From the NCBI RefSeq assembly GCF_963169125.1, contig NC_084797.1:104123868-104187867 (forward strand): a stretch of DNA of 64,000 bases, written 5' to 3'. The translations under genes and the position numbers were made by a program. The stretch's first letter is position 1. Each line of letters opens with the position of its first letter. Source of the DNA: Humulus lupulus. Taxonomy: Eukaryota; Streptophyta; Magnoliopsida; Rosales; Cannabaceae. The notes beneath the pieces were generated by a model. That model was given only the letters and a program-made list of their open reading frames with translations, was not told the DNA's origin and made no database searches. Below, one piece after another: positions 44,413-56,151 of the stretch.

Positions 44413-46428
44413 TGTTGTTGGAAATAAATAAATAAAATATAATGAATTAAAACATGTAATAAATACTAGATATTATTTGGAAAAGTAAACATGATGCATG
44501 AATGCAACATATAAAAAACACATGAAAAATAAATACTAATGAACGATAAATTAATTTGAAAATTAATGGAAAAGCATTGGGGTAGGTCAGACTAATTCAA
44601 AATTAATTTTGAGACGAGTATAAATTTCATAAGTGAAAACTTAAAAACACATTTCTATCTTTTGACTTATAAACTACCGCTAGTTTGGTCAAGATGTACT
44701 AGTCGTACTCGAAAGCCTAGATACACCTTTAAAGTGTAACCCATTATTTTTTTATTAATGACTTAACTCAAGAGTGTGCCTTAGGGTCAGTAAAACTTGA
44801 AATACATCATTAATTATATTCTCATAAGAGAAGTCAACCTTGTGATAAAATAAACATATTTGGAAGCCTTTCCTTAGGGTGGCCTCAATCTGAGGCGACA
44901 CGAGGCCCTTCCTATGCCTCTCGGTGTTCAACCAATAATGGAGATCATGGGACTTATTGTCATATCTCCTTCTCCCACTCACTATTTTGGAAAAGTGTGT
45001 TTTTCACAAAATCAATATTTTAAAATTTAGTTATTAAAATAAATTTAATTATTTTTACCAAATGATATTCTAACAATAACTAATTCAATTAAGCAAAGTA
45101 AAATGATTAAATAGTGCCCTTAATTCTAAATTTAATTATACTTTAATTAAAAGAATATCATTTTTATTCTAATAGCACATTTTTCATTAAAATAATAAAT
45201 TAAACAACTTTAATTTTAATTTACCATCTTAACCAATTAAGACTAAATTTATTATTATATGAGTTATCATATATAAACATATAATAAAATTAAGACGTTC
45301 CTAATAGCATGTTTCTACACGAATGTAATGCATGCTAATTTCATATTGTGTGGGTATATGAATAGCATGTTATAATACATAACAAAACATTAAACATTTT
45401 AAGCATATTCAAACATCTATAATAAATAAATAAATGCAGGTCGGTAACTTTTGGGTATTTCTAGAAAAAATTACATCACTTGCAAAATAAACATGAAAAT
45501 GTAACCTAGACTAGCTAAGGCCTGATTAAGAATGCCTTGATCTCGAGTCTTGAGATGTAGTCTTGTTGAGCCAATGCCACCCTTTTTCCATATCGATTTT
45601 GAATTATACAATTTTTAATTATTTTAAACAACCTTTTAAAATAATTAAACTTTGGGTATCAACGCCCAAATAGTTTCTAAGGCCCAATTTGAATTTGGGT
45701 TATTCAATTCAAAAATAATAATAACAATTTAATTTTAATAATAAATTAAAATTAAAAATAATTTTAATTTAAGATATTTTAATTAAAACAATTTTCATTA
45801 TGGAAGAAAATAATTAAAATATTTGTAATTAAGGAAAATAATCAAAACTATTTTAATTATAGAATATACCAAATTAAAACTATTTTAATTCAATTTCAAG
45901 TTTTCAATAAAATAAATAATTAAAATATTTTAAGTAACAACACTTTAGGAACTGCATGACACAACCCCTAGGTGTGTGACCAAGAAGGGACGGCGAAAAG
46001 GGAGTTCTTGGCCGATCACAGTGGTGGCGAGCACACGAGCGGTGGCAGCAAGGGGCGGAGCCATACAGATTCGTACGGTGTACGGACAGGGGGGAGGGGC
46101 ACCTCAGGGTGCGTGCCATAGCGGTCAGCGGTGGTGATGATTTCTCTCGATTTTCATGCCAAACTCCGTTGAAACCAATTACAGCAATTTTATAATTTAC
46201 TTTTTGAAAAATAAAATATACGAAATTCATATGCCCCAAAAAATGACTTGCATTTTTCATCTAGAAATATTAAGAATAATTCATAAACCCAAAAGCACCA
46301 TTATAAACAACCCTTAAGAATCTATCATCATCAATATAAACATCCATCCATAACAATATATATCACATGTAATATAAAAATGCACATAATTCCACACAGT
46401 AATTAACAATATGCAGAGATTAATGACT
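44413..46428 (-). other. Long leader of the Copia element, no gene
   Basis: AT-rich sequence between the primer site and gag. Frames at 44755-44982 and 45904-46260 (minus) have no recognisable domain. Confidence 0.6.
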
Positions 46429-46442
46429 GCTCTAATACAAAT
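46429..46442 (-). promoter_or_regulatory. Copia primer binding site, decayed
   Basis: The reverse complement of 'gctctaatacaaat' is a one- to two-base variant of ATTGGTATCAGAGC, the plant Copia primer site, next to the LTR. Confidence 0.75.
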
Positions 46443-47008
46443 TATTAGAAAAACAGTCAGAGTGCGCATGGAAATTACACGGTGGGCCCAATTAATTAAC
46501 AACAAAAAAATTTCCCACCGCGGGTGTAAACAGTTTATATGTTCAAGAATATATGCAGGAACCATTAATATACAATATCATTAATCATGCAATATATATA
46601 TATACACGCCCATACATGTATATATACAAATCTATATATTACATGCACACGTATACAACTATTTAAGGCCAAAAATATTTACCTCTTGAATCCTATCAAG
46701 TGTGCTTGAGTCTTTTCGTATGAATAACGATCTTCCTATCCAACGCATTGAGTACTCAGACCATGATCTTCCAGAGTATTCTCGACACCTCAAGATGTGG
46801 GTTGGCAGATAGAGAACAAAGGTTTGTAATTTAGAAATCACATGTTTATCTCAACACATGAGTACTTGAATTATGGCTTGAGAAAGGTTGAAATAATAAG
46901 AGAAGAAGATGAGAATTTCTAGTCTAATAATTTTATGAATCTTTTCTGAATTACTATTTTTCTTTTTTCTCTTCTTATCACAGAATATATATAGGTTATA
47001 TATTACCC

Positions 47009-47043
<35 letters not shown>

Positions 47044-47999
47044 GAATGAGATTTAGGTAATATCTAACATATCAAATTTGAAAAAATCTATTTCAAATTA
47101 TTAACTAAATAAATAAATAAATATGACAAAACTAATAGTGATACTTTATCAGTACCACACACACGCACGGCACAGTCTTTGGACTGTGTTATGTGTGTGG
47201 CATTATTCACATTCAGAGAATATTGCATTTTTCCTATTTTCTCTTATTTATTCATTTAATTAAATAAATCTTTCCCATAAAATATGGTATCATATTTTTA
47301 AAGGAAAATGTTGCAATCATAATTCAAATTTAAATTTCAAATTCAAAATTCAAAACTATTTTGACTTACCATTTTTATTTTTTCCCACTCAAATAAAATA
47401 ATTAATTAATTTATTATTATATATATTTCAAAAAGTTAATATTTAAATAAATATATTTTCAATTTTTAATATTTAATTCCCAATTAATTATTCAACCTCA
47501 ATTTTCATATAATTGTATATTTGTCATGAAGAATAAAATTATTCTCAATTTTCCAAATTATAGTTTTACCCGTGTATCAACTCTTACCTTGATATGGTGT
47601 TGATACAGCCACCCTAGAGACCTATGGACCTATAATTTCAAGCTCCAATAAATATTATATTATTAATCAAAGCTCTTTGATTAAATAATTATATATTATT
47701 AATCTCATGATTATTCCACTATAAATATGGTATTGAACTCTTGATAATTATAAACATATATTTACAGAGTACTTTATGAAAGAATAAAGTGTGGATTGAT
47801 ATAATCATTACATACAACATTAATCCTCTATTAATGGTTCATAATTAAAAGGGAATGAAGTTACTGTATTACCCTTTTAACTATATCTAGTTCCTAGTGT
47901 ACCATTTACTTGACTAGTGAAGGTTGTGTCACAACAAGTTTGTGACGTGAGCGCTCATAACCTTTTCGGTTGCAAAAGTCAACCCAATATGGAACCATG
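46443..47999 (-). repeat. 5' LTR of the scaffold Copia element (truncated at right)
   Basis: It matches the LTR copies at the left end: the hairpin at 47155-47206, 'gacctatggacctataattt' near 47620 and 'cactataaatatggtattgaactc' near 47710. It contains a (TAA)n microsatellite at about 47011-47043. It stops at about 47999, where a Tekay-type LTR fragment starts, so its last part is lost. Confidence 0.8.
47011..47043. repeat. (TAA)n microsatellite
   Basis: About ten TAA units inside the Copia LTR. Confidence 0.95.
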
Positions 48000-49810
48000 G
48001 TCATCAAATTAATAACAATAAACATATCACATAATATCAAGGGTTTACTCACTTAGTCCGCACCCTCTTATTGTACCACTAACTCCGGCTTGCTTAGGCC
48101 GAGCTCAGTGATTATATACTTAACCTCAGCTACCACTGGCCGAGCCGCGTCCTGTTCGCAAATATTAATTCTGGCACTCTTAGGTCATTTATCTCATGTC
48201 CCCATGGTATAATACCATCATATGACATCACATACAAGTATAGGGAACTCTTAGTCCCAACATAATCACATAACCAGGTGCAGTTTCCTTACCTTTGATT
48301 TTGAGCGCTCTGGCTAATCGAGATTACCCTCGAGCACGATCCTGATCCGAGACCTAGAGAACACCTAGTCACAACCGTAAAATAGAATCCTCATTAACAT
48401 TCAATTCCGTAACCTAACTTTTGAACCAATCCCAAGCTCTTTGGAAGCCCAATTCCACTAAACGGGGTGGTGGAATCAACCCCCGAGCCCCCAAGTGAAA
48501 ACCCTAAGAAAAATACCCAAAACCCATTTCTAGAGGCAAGGTAGCGCTACGCTATAGGAAGAGACAAAATCCCCCATAACACGAAGTATGGCGCTGTAGC
48601 GCTCCAATGCTAGCGCTACAACGCTACAACCAGCACAAGCACACTTTCTGGGTTTTTCCTTCAAACCTTCCCGAGCCAAAGCTTCGCCAAACCACTCGAA
48701 ACCTTATCCAACCTCAAAATTAAACCCATAATTCACTATAACTCAACCAAATCAATCCATGAAAATCAAAACCTAGCTAAAAACATCATCAATCACAAAA
48801 TTAAACTTGAGCTCAAAAGATCAAGAACATCATCAGAAAACTAGAAACCAAAAACTTCAAAGTTAGAATTTGTTACCTTGGCTGAGGGAATTTGACTCTA
48901 GGTTGCTTTCAATTCCTTTCCATACTTTAGTTCCTCAAATCCCCAAGCTCAAGCCCTTAAATTCCCATCAAAATCAGAGATTTACCATAACAAACCCAGA
49001 AAAACTCAAACAAAACCTGTAACCCTTACCTTAATTGATAGCTAATTCCAGTTAAGCTCCTTAGCCACTCCAAGGATCAAAGTCCCAAGACCTAGCCTAG
49101 ACCTCCCTGAGTTCAAAGCTCCAAAATCCACAAGAAAGAGAGAGGGGAAGAAGAAATCGTGTGGGAAAGTATGGTGAGTTGCATGCTCTGTTTTTCTTTC
49201 CTTTTTCTTTTCCTTCTGCACCTAACCCTTCTACCATTTTCCACTAGAGTATAAATGAGCTGAATGTCACTTATCCCCTTTTTAAACATCAAAAGACCCT
49301 TTTTCCCTCCCAATTAAATCCAAGTCTTTAATCACTCTAAGGGCATTTTGGTTATTTGCTCCCAATTCCCGCTAATTCCTCGAGTGTCCCTAACATTTAC
49401 CACTTAAATCCCGTCATCTAATTAATCACCAATTATTTTCCCCAATGTCAAATAGTCTCTAATATATTTTCCAAATTCCCAAAAATACCCCCAGGCTCCC
49501 CCGAGCCAGGTATAAACCCCCATTGTGACTATTTTGCTAAACTGCTCACTAGGATCGCCTCGAGCTACAAGCTGCAAATATATCCACATAATAATGTGGT
49601 CTCAAAAATTTATCACAAATAATCACGTTTATGCCCTCAACGGGCCAAAATTACGAATATGCCCTTATAAGCTAAATAGGGCCTATATGCATACTAATAC
49701 TCGTAGTCATGCATTTCATATATCCATATAATTATATAAGCATGCTTATCACATAATCATACATTAAACCATATAAATCAAACATAAACCAATTATTCCC
49801 TCCCGGCATA
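48000..49810 (-). repeat. Tekay-type Gypsy LTR fragment
   Basis: Reverse complement of the Tekay LTR pattern: 'ggtataatac', 'acctagtcacaacc' (the 'ttgtgactaggt' block) near 48370, a GC-rich 'gtagcgct' core at 48545-48640, 'ccgagccaggtataaaccccc' near 49502, and the LTR start 'ccctcccggcatactaa' near 49800. Both ends are missing, so it is a fragment. Frames at 49113-49313 and 49525-49731 are not genes. Confidence 0.7.
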
Positions 49811-51010
49811 CTAAGAAAGACATTCCAGAACAACAGGAATTTCCGGTGCAAGAAGACCAACCGATTGGAGCGAATCAGCCAGCAGATTCACGTAGAGTAG
49901 AACCGCCAAAACCAATCTCGAAATTGTTTAGCAGGAAAAACCCATCCTTATTCGAAGGGACTTCGGACCCCCTGATGGGAGAAGAATGTGTCAGCGTGCT
50001 GGAAAGAATTTTTTACTTTGTTGCGGCTACCGAAAAGGAAAAGGTAATATGTGCAGTGTATATGTTGAGGAAGGACTCCTGCATCTGGTGGGATATTTCT
50101 AGAAAGGGGCGTGATGTGGCACAGATGGAAAGGGCTAAATTCCTGACCTTGTTCAATGCCAAGTACTACAGCCAGACGGTCATGGATTGGAAGGTTGTTG
50201 AGTTCACCAACCTAGTCCAAAGGTCATCTAGCGTATAGGAGTCTGTGTACAAGTTTGACTAGTGCTCGAGATTTGCTCCAAATCCAGTAAACACTAAAGC
50301 CAACCGGGTATGAAAATTCATGAAGGGATTGAAAAGGGAGATAGCTCGGTTCGTGTATATCCGGAAGACCTGCCCGAGAGATGACTATAGATTTACTAGT
50401 TTTAGATGTACATGAGTACAATGATATTTTTTGTATGGATTGGCTAACTAAATACGAGGCGGTGGTGAATTGCAAATGAAGGAAGGTGACTTTTAATCCA
50501 CCTGGGGAAGAACCGTTCGTGTTCCAAGGCACGGCCCGAGAGAAGAATTTCGCTATGATCTCCACCTTGAGGACGAGGAAACTACTATACGATGGATGTA
50601 TCGGGTACTTGACAAAGGTAATCGACAAGGATAGAGAGGCTAAGCTACAATTGATGAAGGTAGCTGTGGTGCAAAAATTTACAGACGTATTTCCTTAGGA
50701 TCTTCTAGGGATACCCTCAGACTGGGAAGTTGAGTTAGAGATCAAGTTCATTTTACAAACCGCACCTATTTCAAAGGCACCATACCAGATGGTGCCGGCA
50801 GAACTTAGAGAACTGCAAGCGCAATTACAAGACTACCTGAATAAAGGATTTATATGACCAAGTCGTTCTCCTTGAGGAGCCCCGTTATTATTCGTGAAAA
50901 AGAAAGACGGCTCCATGAGGATGTGTATAGAGTACTGCAAACTCAACAAGGTAACAATCAAGAACTGATACCCATTGCCTAGAATCAATGATCAATTCGA
51001 TCAACTTCAT
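49811..51010 (+). pseudogene. pol: Gypsy gag-pol fragment, internally deleted
   Basis: Chromovirus-type gag (from about 49846, 'KPISKLFSRKNPSLFEG', 'IWWDISRKGRD') breaks off near 50380. It is followed directly by the end of the protease ('IFCMDWLTKYEAVVNC') and the start of reverse transcriptase ('[20 protein letters not shown]', 'YPLPRIND'). The zinc knuckle and protease active site are missing. Several stops occur (50238, 50698, 50856). Reverse transcriptase is cut at 51010 by the LTR that follows; TTCAT (51006-51010) should be that insertion's target duplication. Confidence 0.8.
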
Positions 51011-53210
51011 TGTACCGTCCCAAATTCGCTAATAAGGCGTAGGGCCTTGATTAGCGTGCTTGAAGGGCAATAAGTGATTTATAATTTTAATATGTGAATT
51101 TGATGAGTATGTGATTAGAGATGTAAGTTTAGGTGAATTAAATATGCATGTGGGCCCCATTTGGTTATTTCGGCCATGTTTGTAATTTTAGCCCATTGAA
51201 GGCATAAATGCAATACTTGTGATCTTTACCGCATGTAATTGGTGACATATTTGTGATGTATGATCTAAGACAGTCCTAGGGAGCGGTTTAGCTAGAAAGT
51301 CACAACGGGGTCGAATACCTGACTCGGGGTGAGTCAAGGGGTATTTCGAGCATTAGACATTTTACTGTGTTATCGGGTTATGAAAATAAATAATTGGAGA
51401 TATATTTGAAGTTAGGGCGTTTAGGAGGCAATATCAGGAAGATTTACCATTTTGCCCTCGGGGACATTTTTGGTACCCTGAGCCATGGAGGTAACTTAAG
51501 TGACCTAGGATAAGTAAAACAAAACTTAGAAAACACTCAGAACTTGGTAAACCGACCCAAACACCCTTTTCTCTCTCTCTTATTTTCTCACAACCTTACC
51601 AAGGGAAACATTGAAGATTAAGCAAGGAATTTGGGCTCTAAACTTGGGGATTACCTCAGTTTCAACTTGTGGATTCAAGCAGAGGATAAGGTAAGCTTTG
51701 AAATGTGATTTTAGCCTTTAGATTCTATAATTATTGGCTGGGTTTTTAGCTTTCTTAAGTCTTTGAAGTTGAAGATTAAATTTGGGCTTTGATGAGGTTT
51801 TAAGCTAGCTTTTTCTTAGGTTGTGTTGCTGAGACTATCGTAGAACTACTGTGGTGATTAAATTAATTTGTTAGATTGATTTTGGGGTAAATTGGCTTGG
51901 TTTTAGTAGTGAAAATGGGGGATTTTTCTGGGTTTGAAGGGTCGGGCTGCGGCATTGTTCTTGGTCACCCGCGACCCTCTAGAACGTTTGGGAGGCCAGG
52001 AATAGGGGCGGGCTGCAGCGCCCTATAGGTTGGGCCGCGACGCGCATAGGCTAGAAAGGGAGGTTGGGGTTCTAGTTGAAGCGGGTCGCGGCACAAGGCC
52101 TTGGGCCGCGACACTTAGTGGGTTTTTTACCCCAAGAAGGTTTAGGCTAGGGAATCCAAAATTTAAGGCTTGGGATGGATTTTATCACCTGGATTGATAG
52201 AATTCAAGTTCTTGGAGATTAGAATTATAACCCAAAGTTATTTAATGGATTATAACTTGATGGATGGATGTTGTTGATATGTTGTGACTAGGTTTTCAGC
52301 GAGGCTTAGACTAGAGGACTGTGCTCGGGATATCGGTGCTTGGGAAGCTTGGAACACAGGTAAGAAAATTGTTGTACCCGTAGAGCAGGGCGTGGCCCTA
52401 TAGTTTGTATTGCAGGGCACGGCCCTATGTGGTTGTGTTGCAGGGCGTAGCCCTATTAATTATTTTTTTATTTGCTTAAGTATTTGATAAGTATATGCTA
52501 TGTGTTGCATATCTGTAAATGTACGGCAAGGGCCACGAATGGCAAAGGCCGAGAACGACAAGGGCTGGGAATGGTGAAGGCCAAGAACGACAAGGTCAAG
52601 TACGGCAAGGGGTCGGGAGTAGCGTTAAGCACGCGAAGTGCAAGTTTCTAAGGTGAGACCCCTATTGGATGCTTGGGATATCCTCACGGTGTAGACCGCG
52701 AACCAAAGGCCTGGTAAAGCACCTGGGATGGCATGGCTGTTATATGTTTAACATGTTGGCAGCTTTGTTATATGTTGATTGATAGTTGTGCATATGTTGA
52801 TTGCTTGTGTGGAGTTTTCGTGCTGGACTTCGGCTCACGGGTGCTCTATGGTGTAGGTAAGGGCAAGGGAAAGGTCGATCAACCATGAGTACGGAGAGCG
52901 TGAAGCGGCGTGTACATGTTTGGCGTGCATGGTTGTCACGACCAAAGCTACTTTTGGGAGATGTTTTGTATTAGTCCAAATTTTTTTCGTCTAGTCGACT
53001 TTAATTATATTTTGAGTTGTAAATATTTCTAAACAGTATTTTAGGATCCCAAATGTATAATTCTTTATAATTTCAACGAATGATTACATTTTCAAATTAT
53101 ATGACTTTTATTACAGATTAGCTACACTTTTTACCTAAAACCTTGATTAGCGAGTTAATTGAACATTTTAAACTCACTTAGTCACGGCCCTAAGGAGGTA
53201 GGGCATTACA
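51011..53210 (+). repeat. 5' LTR of the 51011 element (2.2 kb)
   Basis: TGTACCGTCCCAAATTC...GGGCATTACA, homologous along its length to 4902-6990 and 40844-43250. It is followed by the primer site. The GC-rich 'gggccgcgac' core is at about 51945-52125. Confidence 0.88.
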
Positions 53211-53213
53211 ACT

Positions 53214-53225
53214 TGGTATCAGAGC
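53214..53225 (+). promoter_or_regulatory. Primer binding site, tRNA-Met type
   Basis: TGGTATCAGAGC, three bases after the LTR, as at 6994-7005. Confidence 0.9.
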
Positions 53226-53589
53226 GAGCCAAGTTTTATGGTTCCTAGAGATTGACCGAACATGTACGCTCACTATTAGTGACAAGCTCGACTCAGGGTT
53301 GGTTGGTAATGATTGAATTATATGCTTGATTATGTGTTTAAGTTCCTTGCTTGCCTGATTATTTTATATAGATTATGATGAATGTGTTAACGTATGCATG
53401 ATGTCAAGGCATGGCCCCTTGAGTGTTGTATGTTGTTTGTGTTATGTGGACTGTTGTTTATGGTTGGTTGTTGTGAATTAGGAGGTGGTTTTGGATGTTT
53501 TTATCATGCCTATTGAGCTGCATCATTGATTGCAGGCATATTGTTGAGATGCCTTGACAATCATCTAGACTCTGCGGCAGTAGGGTCGA
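53226..53589 (+). other. Leader between primer site and gag
   Basis: Untranslated leader, closely similar to 7006-7300 in its first half. No gene. Confidence 0.6.
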
Positions 53590-54610
53590 CGATGACAACC
53601 AGGGTCACGTCCCTCCACCTGCCCCACTGAATTGGCAATAGATGTTTGCCAAAATGGAAGCTAAACTACATTGAACAGAGGAAGAACTTCGACAGCTGAG
53701 GCAGCAGGCCCCTCCTCAGGCCACTAGGTTGCCAGTTCAGTAGGCTATGGCACCAGTGTCGGTTCAGCCTATTATGGAGAATAGGTGGGAACATTTGTAT
53801 GAGTGGTTCAAGAAGCAGCATCCTCCCACCTTCCAGGGTGGACCAGACCCACTATGGGCAGAGCAGTGGATGAATATGATTTCCTCCATCTTGGATTTTA
53901 TGAGGGTGGTAGGGAATGAGAGGGTAGCTTGTGCCAACTACATGTTTAGAGAGGATGCCCACATCTGGTGGGATGTAGTGACACAGATAAGAAATGTTGT
54001 TGTTATGACCTGGGAAGAGTTCAGAAGCATCTTTAATGAGAAATATTACAATGATGCAGTCCGAGCTACGATGGTTGATGAGTTTATCAACCAGACTTAG
54101 AACCGGTTGACAGTTACTGAGTATGCCTTATGATTTGACCGGTTGGTGAAGTTAGCACCGAATTTAGTGCGAACTGATGCGGCAAGAAGGGATAGGTTTG
54201 TACGGGGGTTGAATGTTATGATCGCCCGTGATGTTAAGATTAATTTGGATCCAGAGGCTACTACATATGCTCAAGTAGTGGACAAGGCCCTAACAGCTGA
54301 GGGGCTGAGGATCAGATATGGAGAGAGGGCACTACTAGGTGCGATGCCAAGAGGACGATGCCTCCTTTTACTGGATCCAGTCGGGGTAGTGGCCCCATTG
54401 AACAAAAGAGAAATGCCCCAAATTCTTTTTCTCTTCCTAGATTGGATAGGAGGGCACGGGGTGCTTTTAGCAGCTGTCAGGGTGGAAGTGACAACTGGAG
54501 GAGTTTTCCAGTGTGTCCTCAATGCAGACGATGACATTAGGGAGAGTGCAGGATCAGGGCCTGCTTTATTTGTGGAAGTGTCAATCATTTGAAGAAGGAC
54601 ACTTGACTCA
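53590..54610 (+). pseudogene. gag: Tekay-type gag, broken
   Basis: Core gag reads 'HPPTFQGGPDPLWAEQWMN', 'ACANYMFREDAHIWWD' and 'EKYYNDAVRATMVDEF' (53747-54100), then a stop, then 'FDRLVKLAPNL' and 'DKALTAEGLRIRYGERA' (54143-54340). A frameshift follows. A zinc-knuckle-like '[13 protein letters not shown]' lies at about 54560-54600 in another frame, with its last Cys lost. At least four changes break it. Confidence 0.82.
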
Positions 54611-55802
54611 GACTGAGGAGCCAAAGCAGGGCAACAGTCTCGCTCCTGCCAGAGTATTCACCTTGACTCAGACTGAGGCTGAAGCTAGCCCCTCGGTTGT
54701 GACAGGTAAGATTTCTAGTGCTTGTTCTTCTTATACTGCATTGATTGATTCTGGAGCTACTCATTATTTTGTGTCTGCTAGAGTGATAGATCAGCTGTGT
54801 AGACCTAATGATTTGTATGTTAGAGGTTTTCAGACTTTGTTGCTGACTGGGGAACTGGTAGTCTCTAGGAGATGGATTAGAGCACTGCCAGTAGAGATAG
54901 ATGGAAGAGAGTTATCTATTGATCTGGTTGAGTTGGTGATGGATTACTTCGATATGATTCTAGGGATGGATTTGTTATCGAAGTATGGGGCGGCGATTGA
55001 TTGCAAGCGCATGATGGTGACTTTTGAACTAGAAGGGGAGGTACCATTTGTATTTGTGGGGACAGGTAGTGGACCGCGAGTACATATAATTTCAGCATTG
55101 AAGGCTAGAGAACTAAAGCAGGAATGTTGCATAGGATTCCTAGCAAGCATTATGGATACCTCTAGGGTTGTATCGGTTGGATTGAGTGAGACCAGATTGG
55201 TATCTGAATTTTCAAATCTGTTTCCAACAGACCTGCCAGGGTTGCCGCCACAGTGGGAAATCGAGTTTGTTATTGAGTTGGATCCAGGGGCGGAGCCAAT
55301 ATCTAGGACACCTTATAGAATGGCTCCGACAAAGTTAAAGGAATTGAAGATTCAGTTGCAGGAGTTATTGGATTTGGGGTACATTAGACCGAGTTTCTCG
55401 CCATGGGGTGGTCCAATGTTGTTTGTTAAGAAGAAGGATGGATCTTTAAGAATGTGTATTGACTACGGAGAGCTGAACAAGTTGACTATTAAGAACAAGT
55501 ATCCATTACCTAGGATTGAAGATTTATTTGACCAGCTACAGGGAAAGACCGTGTTTTCTAAGATTGATCTTTGGTTAGGTTACCATCAGTTAAGGATTAA
55601 AGAGGAGGACATACCAAAGACCGCTTTCCACACAAGATATGGACACTATGCATTACTGGTTATGTCCTTTGGATTAACCAACACCCCAGCAGCTTTTATG
55701 GACATGATGAATAGAGTTTTCAAGGACTATTTGGACAAGTTCATGATTGTGTTTATTGATGACATACTGGTGTATTCCCAGTCAGAGTCAGAGCATGAGT
55801 AG
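54513..55802 (+). CDS. pol: Protease-reverse transcriptase frame of the 51011 element
   Basis: The longest open frame in the window (429 codons). Aspartic protease: '[13 protein letters not shown]' near residue 75, then '[16 protein letters not shown]'. Reverse transcriptase: '[19 protein letters not shown]', '[15 protein letters not shown]', '[15 protein letters not shown]', '[12 protein letters not shown]' and an intact active-site box FIDD. The stop at 55800 falls just after the box. The frame then resumes ('LRLVLKRLREHRLYAKF') but ends at 55912 at an LTR. The first roughly 55 codons overlap gag's zinc-knuckle region out of frame and are not real coding. It copies RNA to DNA in the particle; here it lacks RNase H and integrase. 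Confidence 0.8.
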   Translation: MSSMQTMTLGRVQDQGLLYLWKCQSFEEGHLTQTEEPKQGNSLAPARVFTLTQTEAEASPSVVTGKISSACSSYTALIDSGATHYFVSARVIDQLCRPNDLYVRGFQTLLLTGELVVSRRWIRALPVEIDGRELSIDLVELVMDYFDMILGMDLLSKYGAAIDCKRMMVTFELEGEVPFVFVGTGSGPRVHIISALKARELKQECCIGFLASIMDTSRVVSVGLSETRLVSEFSNLFPTDLPGLPPQWEIEFVIELDPGAEPISRTPYRMAPTKLKELKIQLQELLDLGYIRPSFSPWGGPMLFVKKKDGSLRMCIDYGELNKLTIKNKYPLPRIEDLFDQLQGKTVFSKIDLWLGYHQLRIKEEDIPKTAFHTRYGHYALLVMSFGLTNTPAAFMDMMNRVFKDYLDKFMIVFIDDILVYSQSESEHE

Positions 55803-55912
55803 CATTTGCGTCTGGTGTTGAAGCGGTTGAGAGAGCATAGGTTATATGCTAAGTTCAGCAAGTGTGAGTTTTGGCTACTGTAAGTCATGTTCCTGGCCAT
55901 AGTGTCTATAAG

Positions 55913-56151
55913 TGTAACGCCCTGGTCACCCCAGAACAGTTACGGTGAACGATGAACCGAAAATTTGACCTGCTACCCAAGTCCTTTGGTTAAAAACGTG
56001 CTCTAAGTGTTATTAACAGGTTAAGGTGAAAAACAATAAAAAGGAAGTGATATCTTTTATTATGTATATAACTGCTCATGAGCTTTTCAAAACATTTACA
56101 AGTTATTTACAACTCAAAATGGTCACTAATGTTTCAAATTTACAAACCCGC
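55913..56151 (-). repeat. LTR fragment of a further Gypsy element
   Basis: Starts TGTAACGCCCTGGTCACCCC, the plus-strand image of an LTR 3' end. 'acaagttatttacaactcaaaatgg' matches, in reverse, the 'ttgagttgtaaat' block of Tekay LTRs. The next element begins at 56152. The preceding ATAAG (55908-55912) would be its target duplication. Confidence 0.6.

Larger units (their letters stand above)
1966..47999 (-). mobile_element. Old Ty1/Copia retrotransposon, the scaffold holding three nested elements
   Basis: Copia parts appear in minus-strand order from right to left: 5' LTR (46443-47999), primer site (46429), gag (44412-44118, then 32646-32400), pol (30522 onward, 18231-18072, 3480-2807), polypurine tract and 3' LTR (2806-1966). 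The three gaps are filled by LTR elements flanked by perfect 5-bp duplications (ATTAT, GAATG, CAGTC). The coding pattern resumes on the far side of each gap. Many stops and frameshifts make it defunct. The true 3' LTR end lies left of the solo-like copy at 1-1965. The 5' LTR is cut at 47999. Confidence 0.85.
51011..55912 (+). mobile_element. Tekay/Del-type Gypsy element, 3' part not seen
   Basis: A 5' LTR (51011-53210), primer site, gag, protease and reverse transcriptase run in order and stop in mid-pol at 55912, where another LTR begins. No partner LTR follows in the window. The rest may lie beyond the right edge if the later elements are nested inside it. Confidence 0.82.

Noticed and set aside
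45904..46260. Frame rich in Arg/His/Cys on the minus strand
   Set aside because: Untranslated leader of the Copia element; no domain, not conserved elsewhere in the window.
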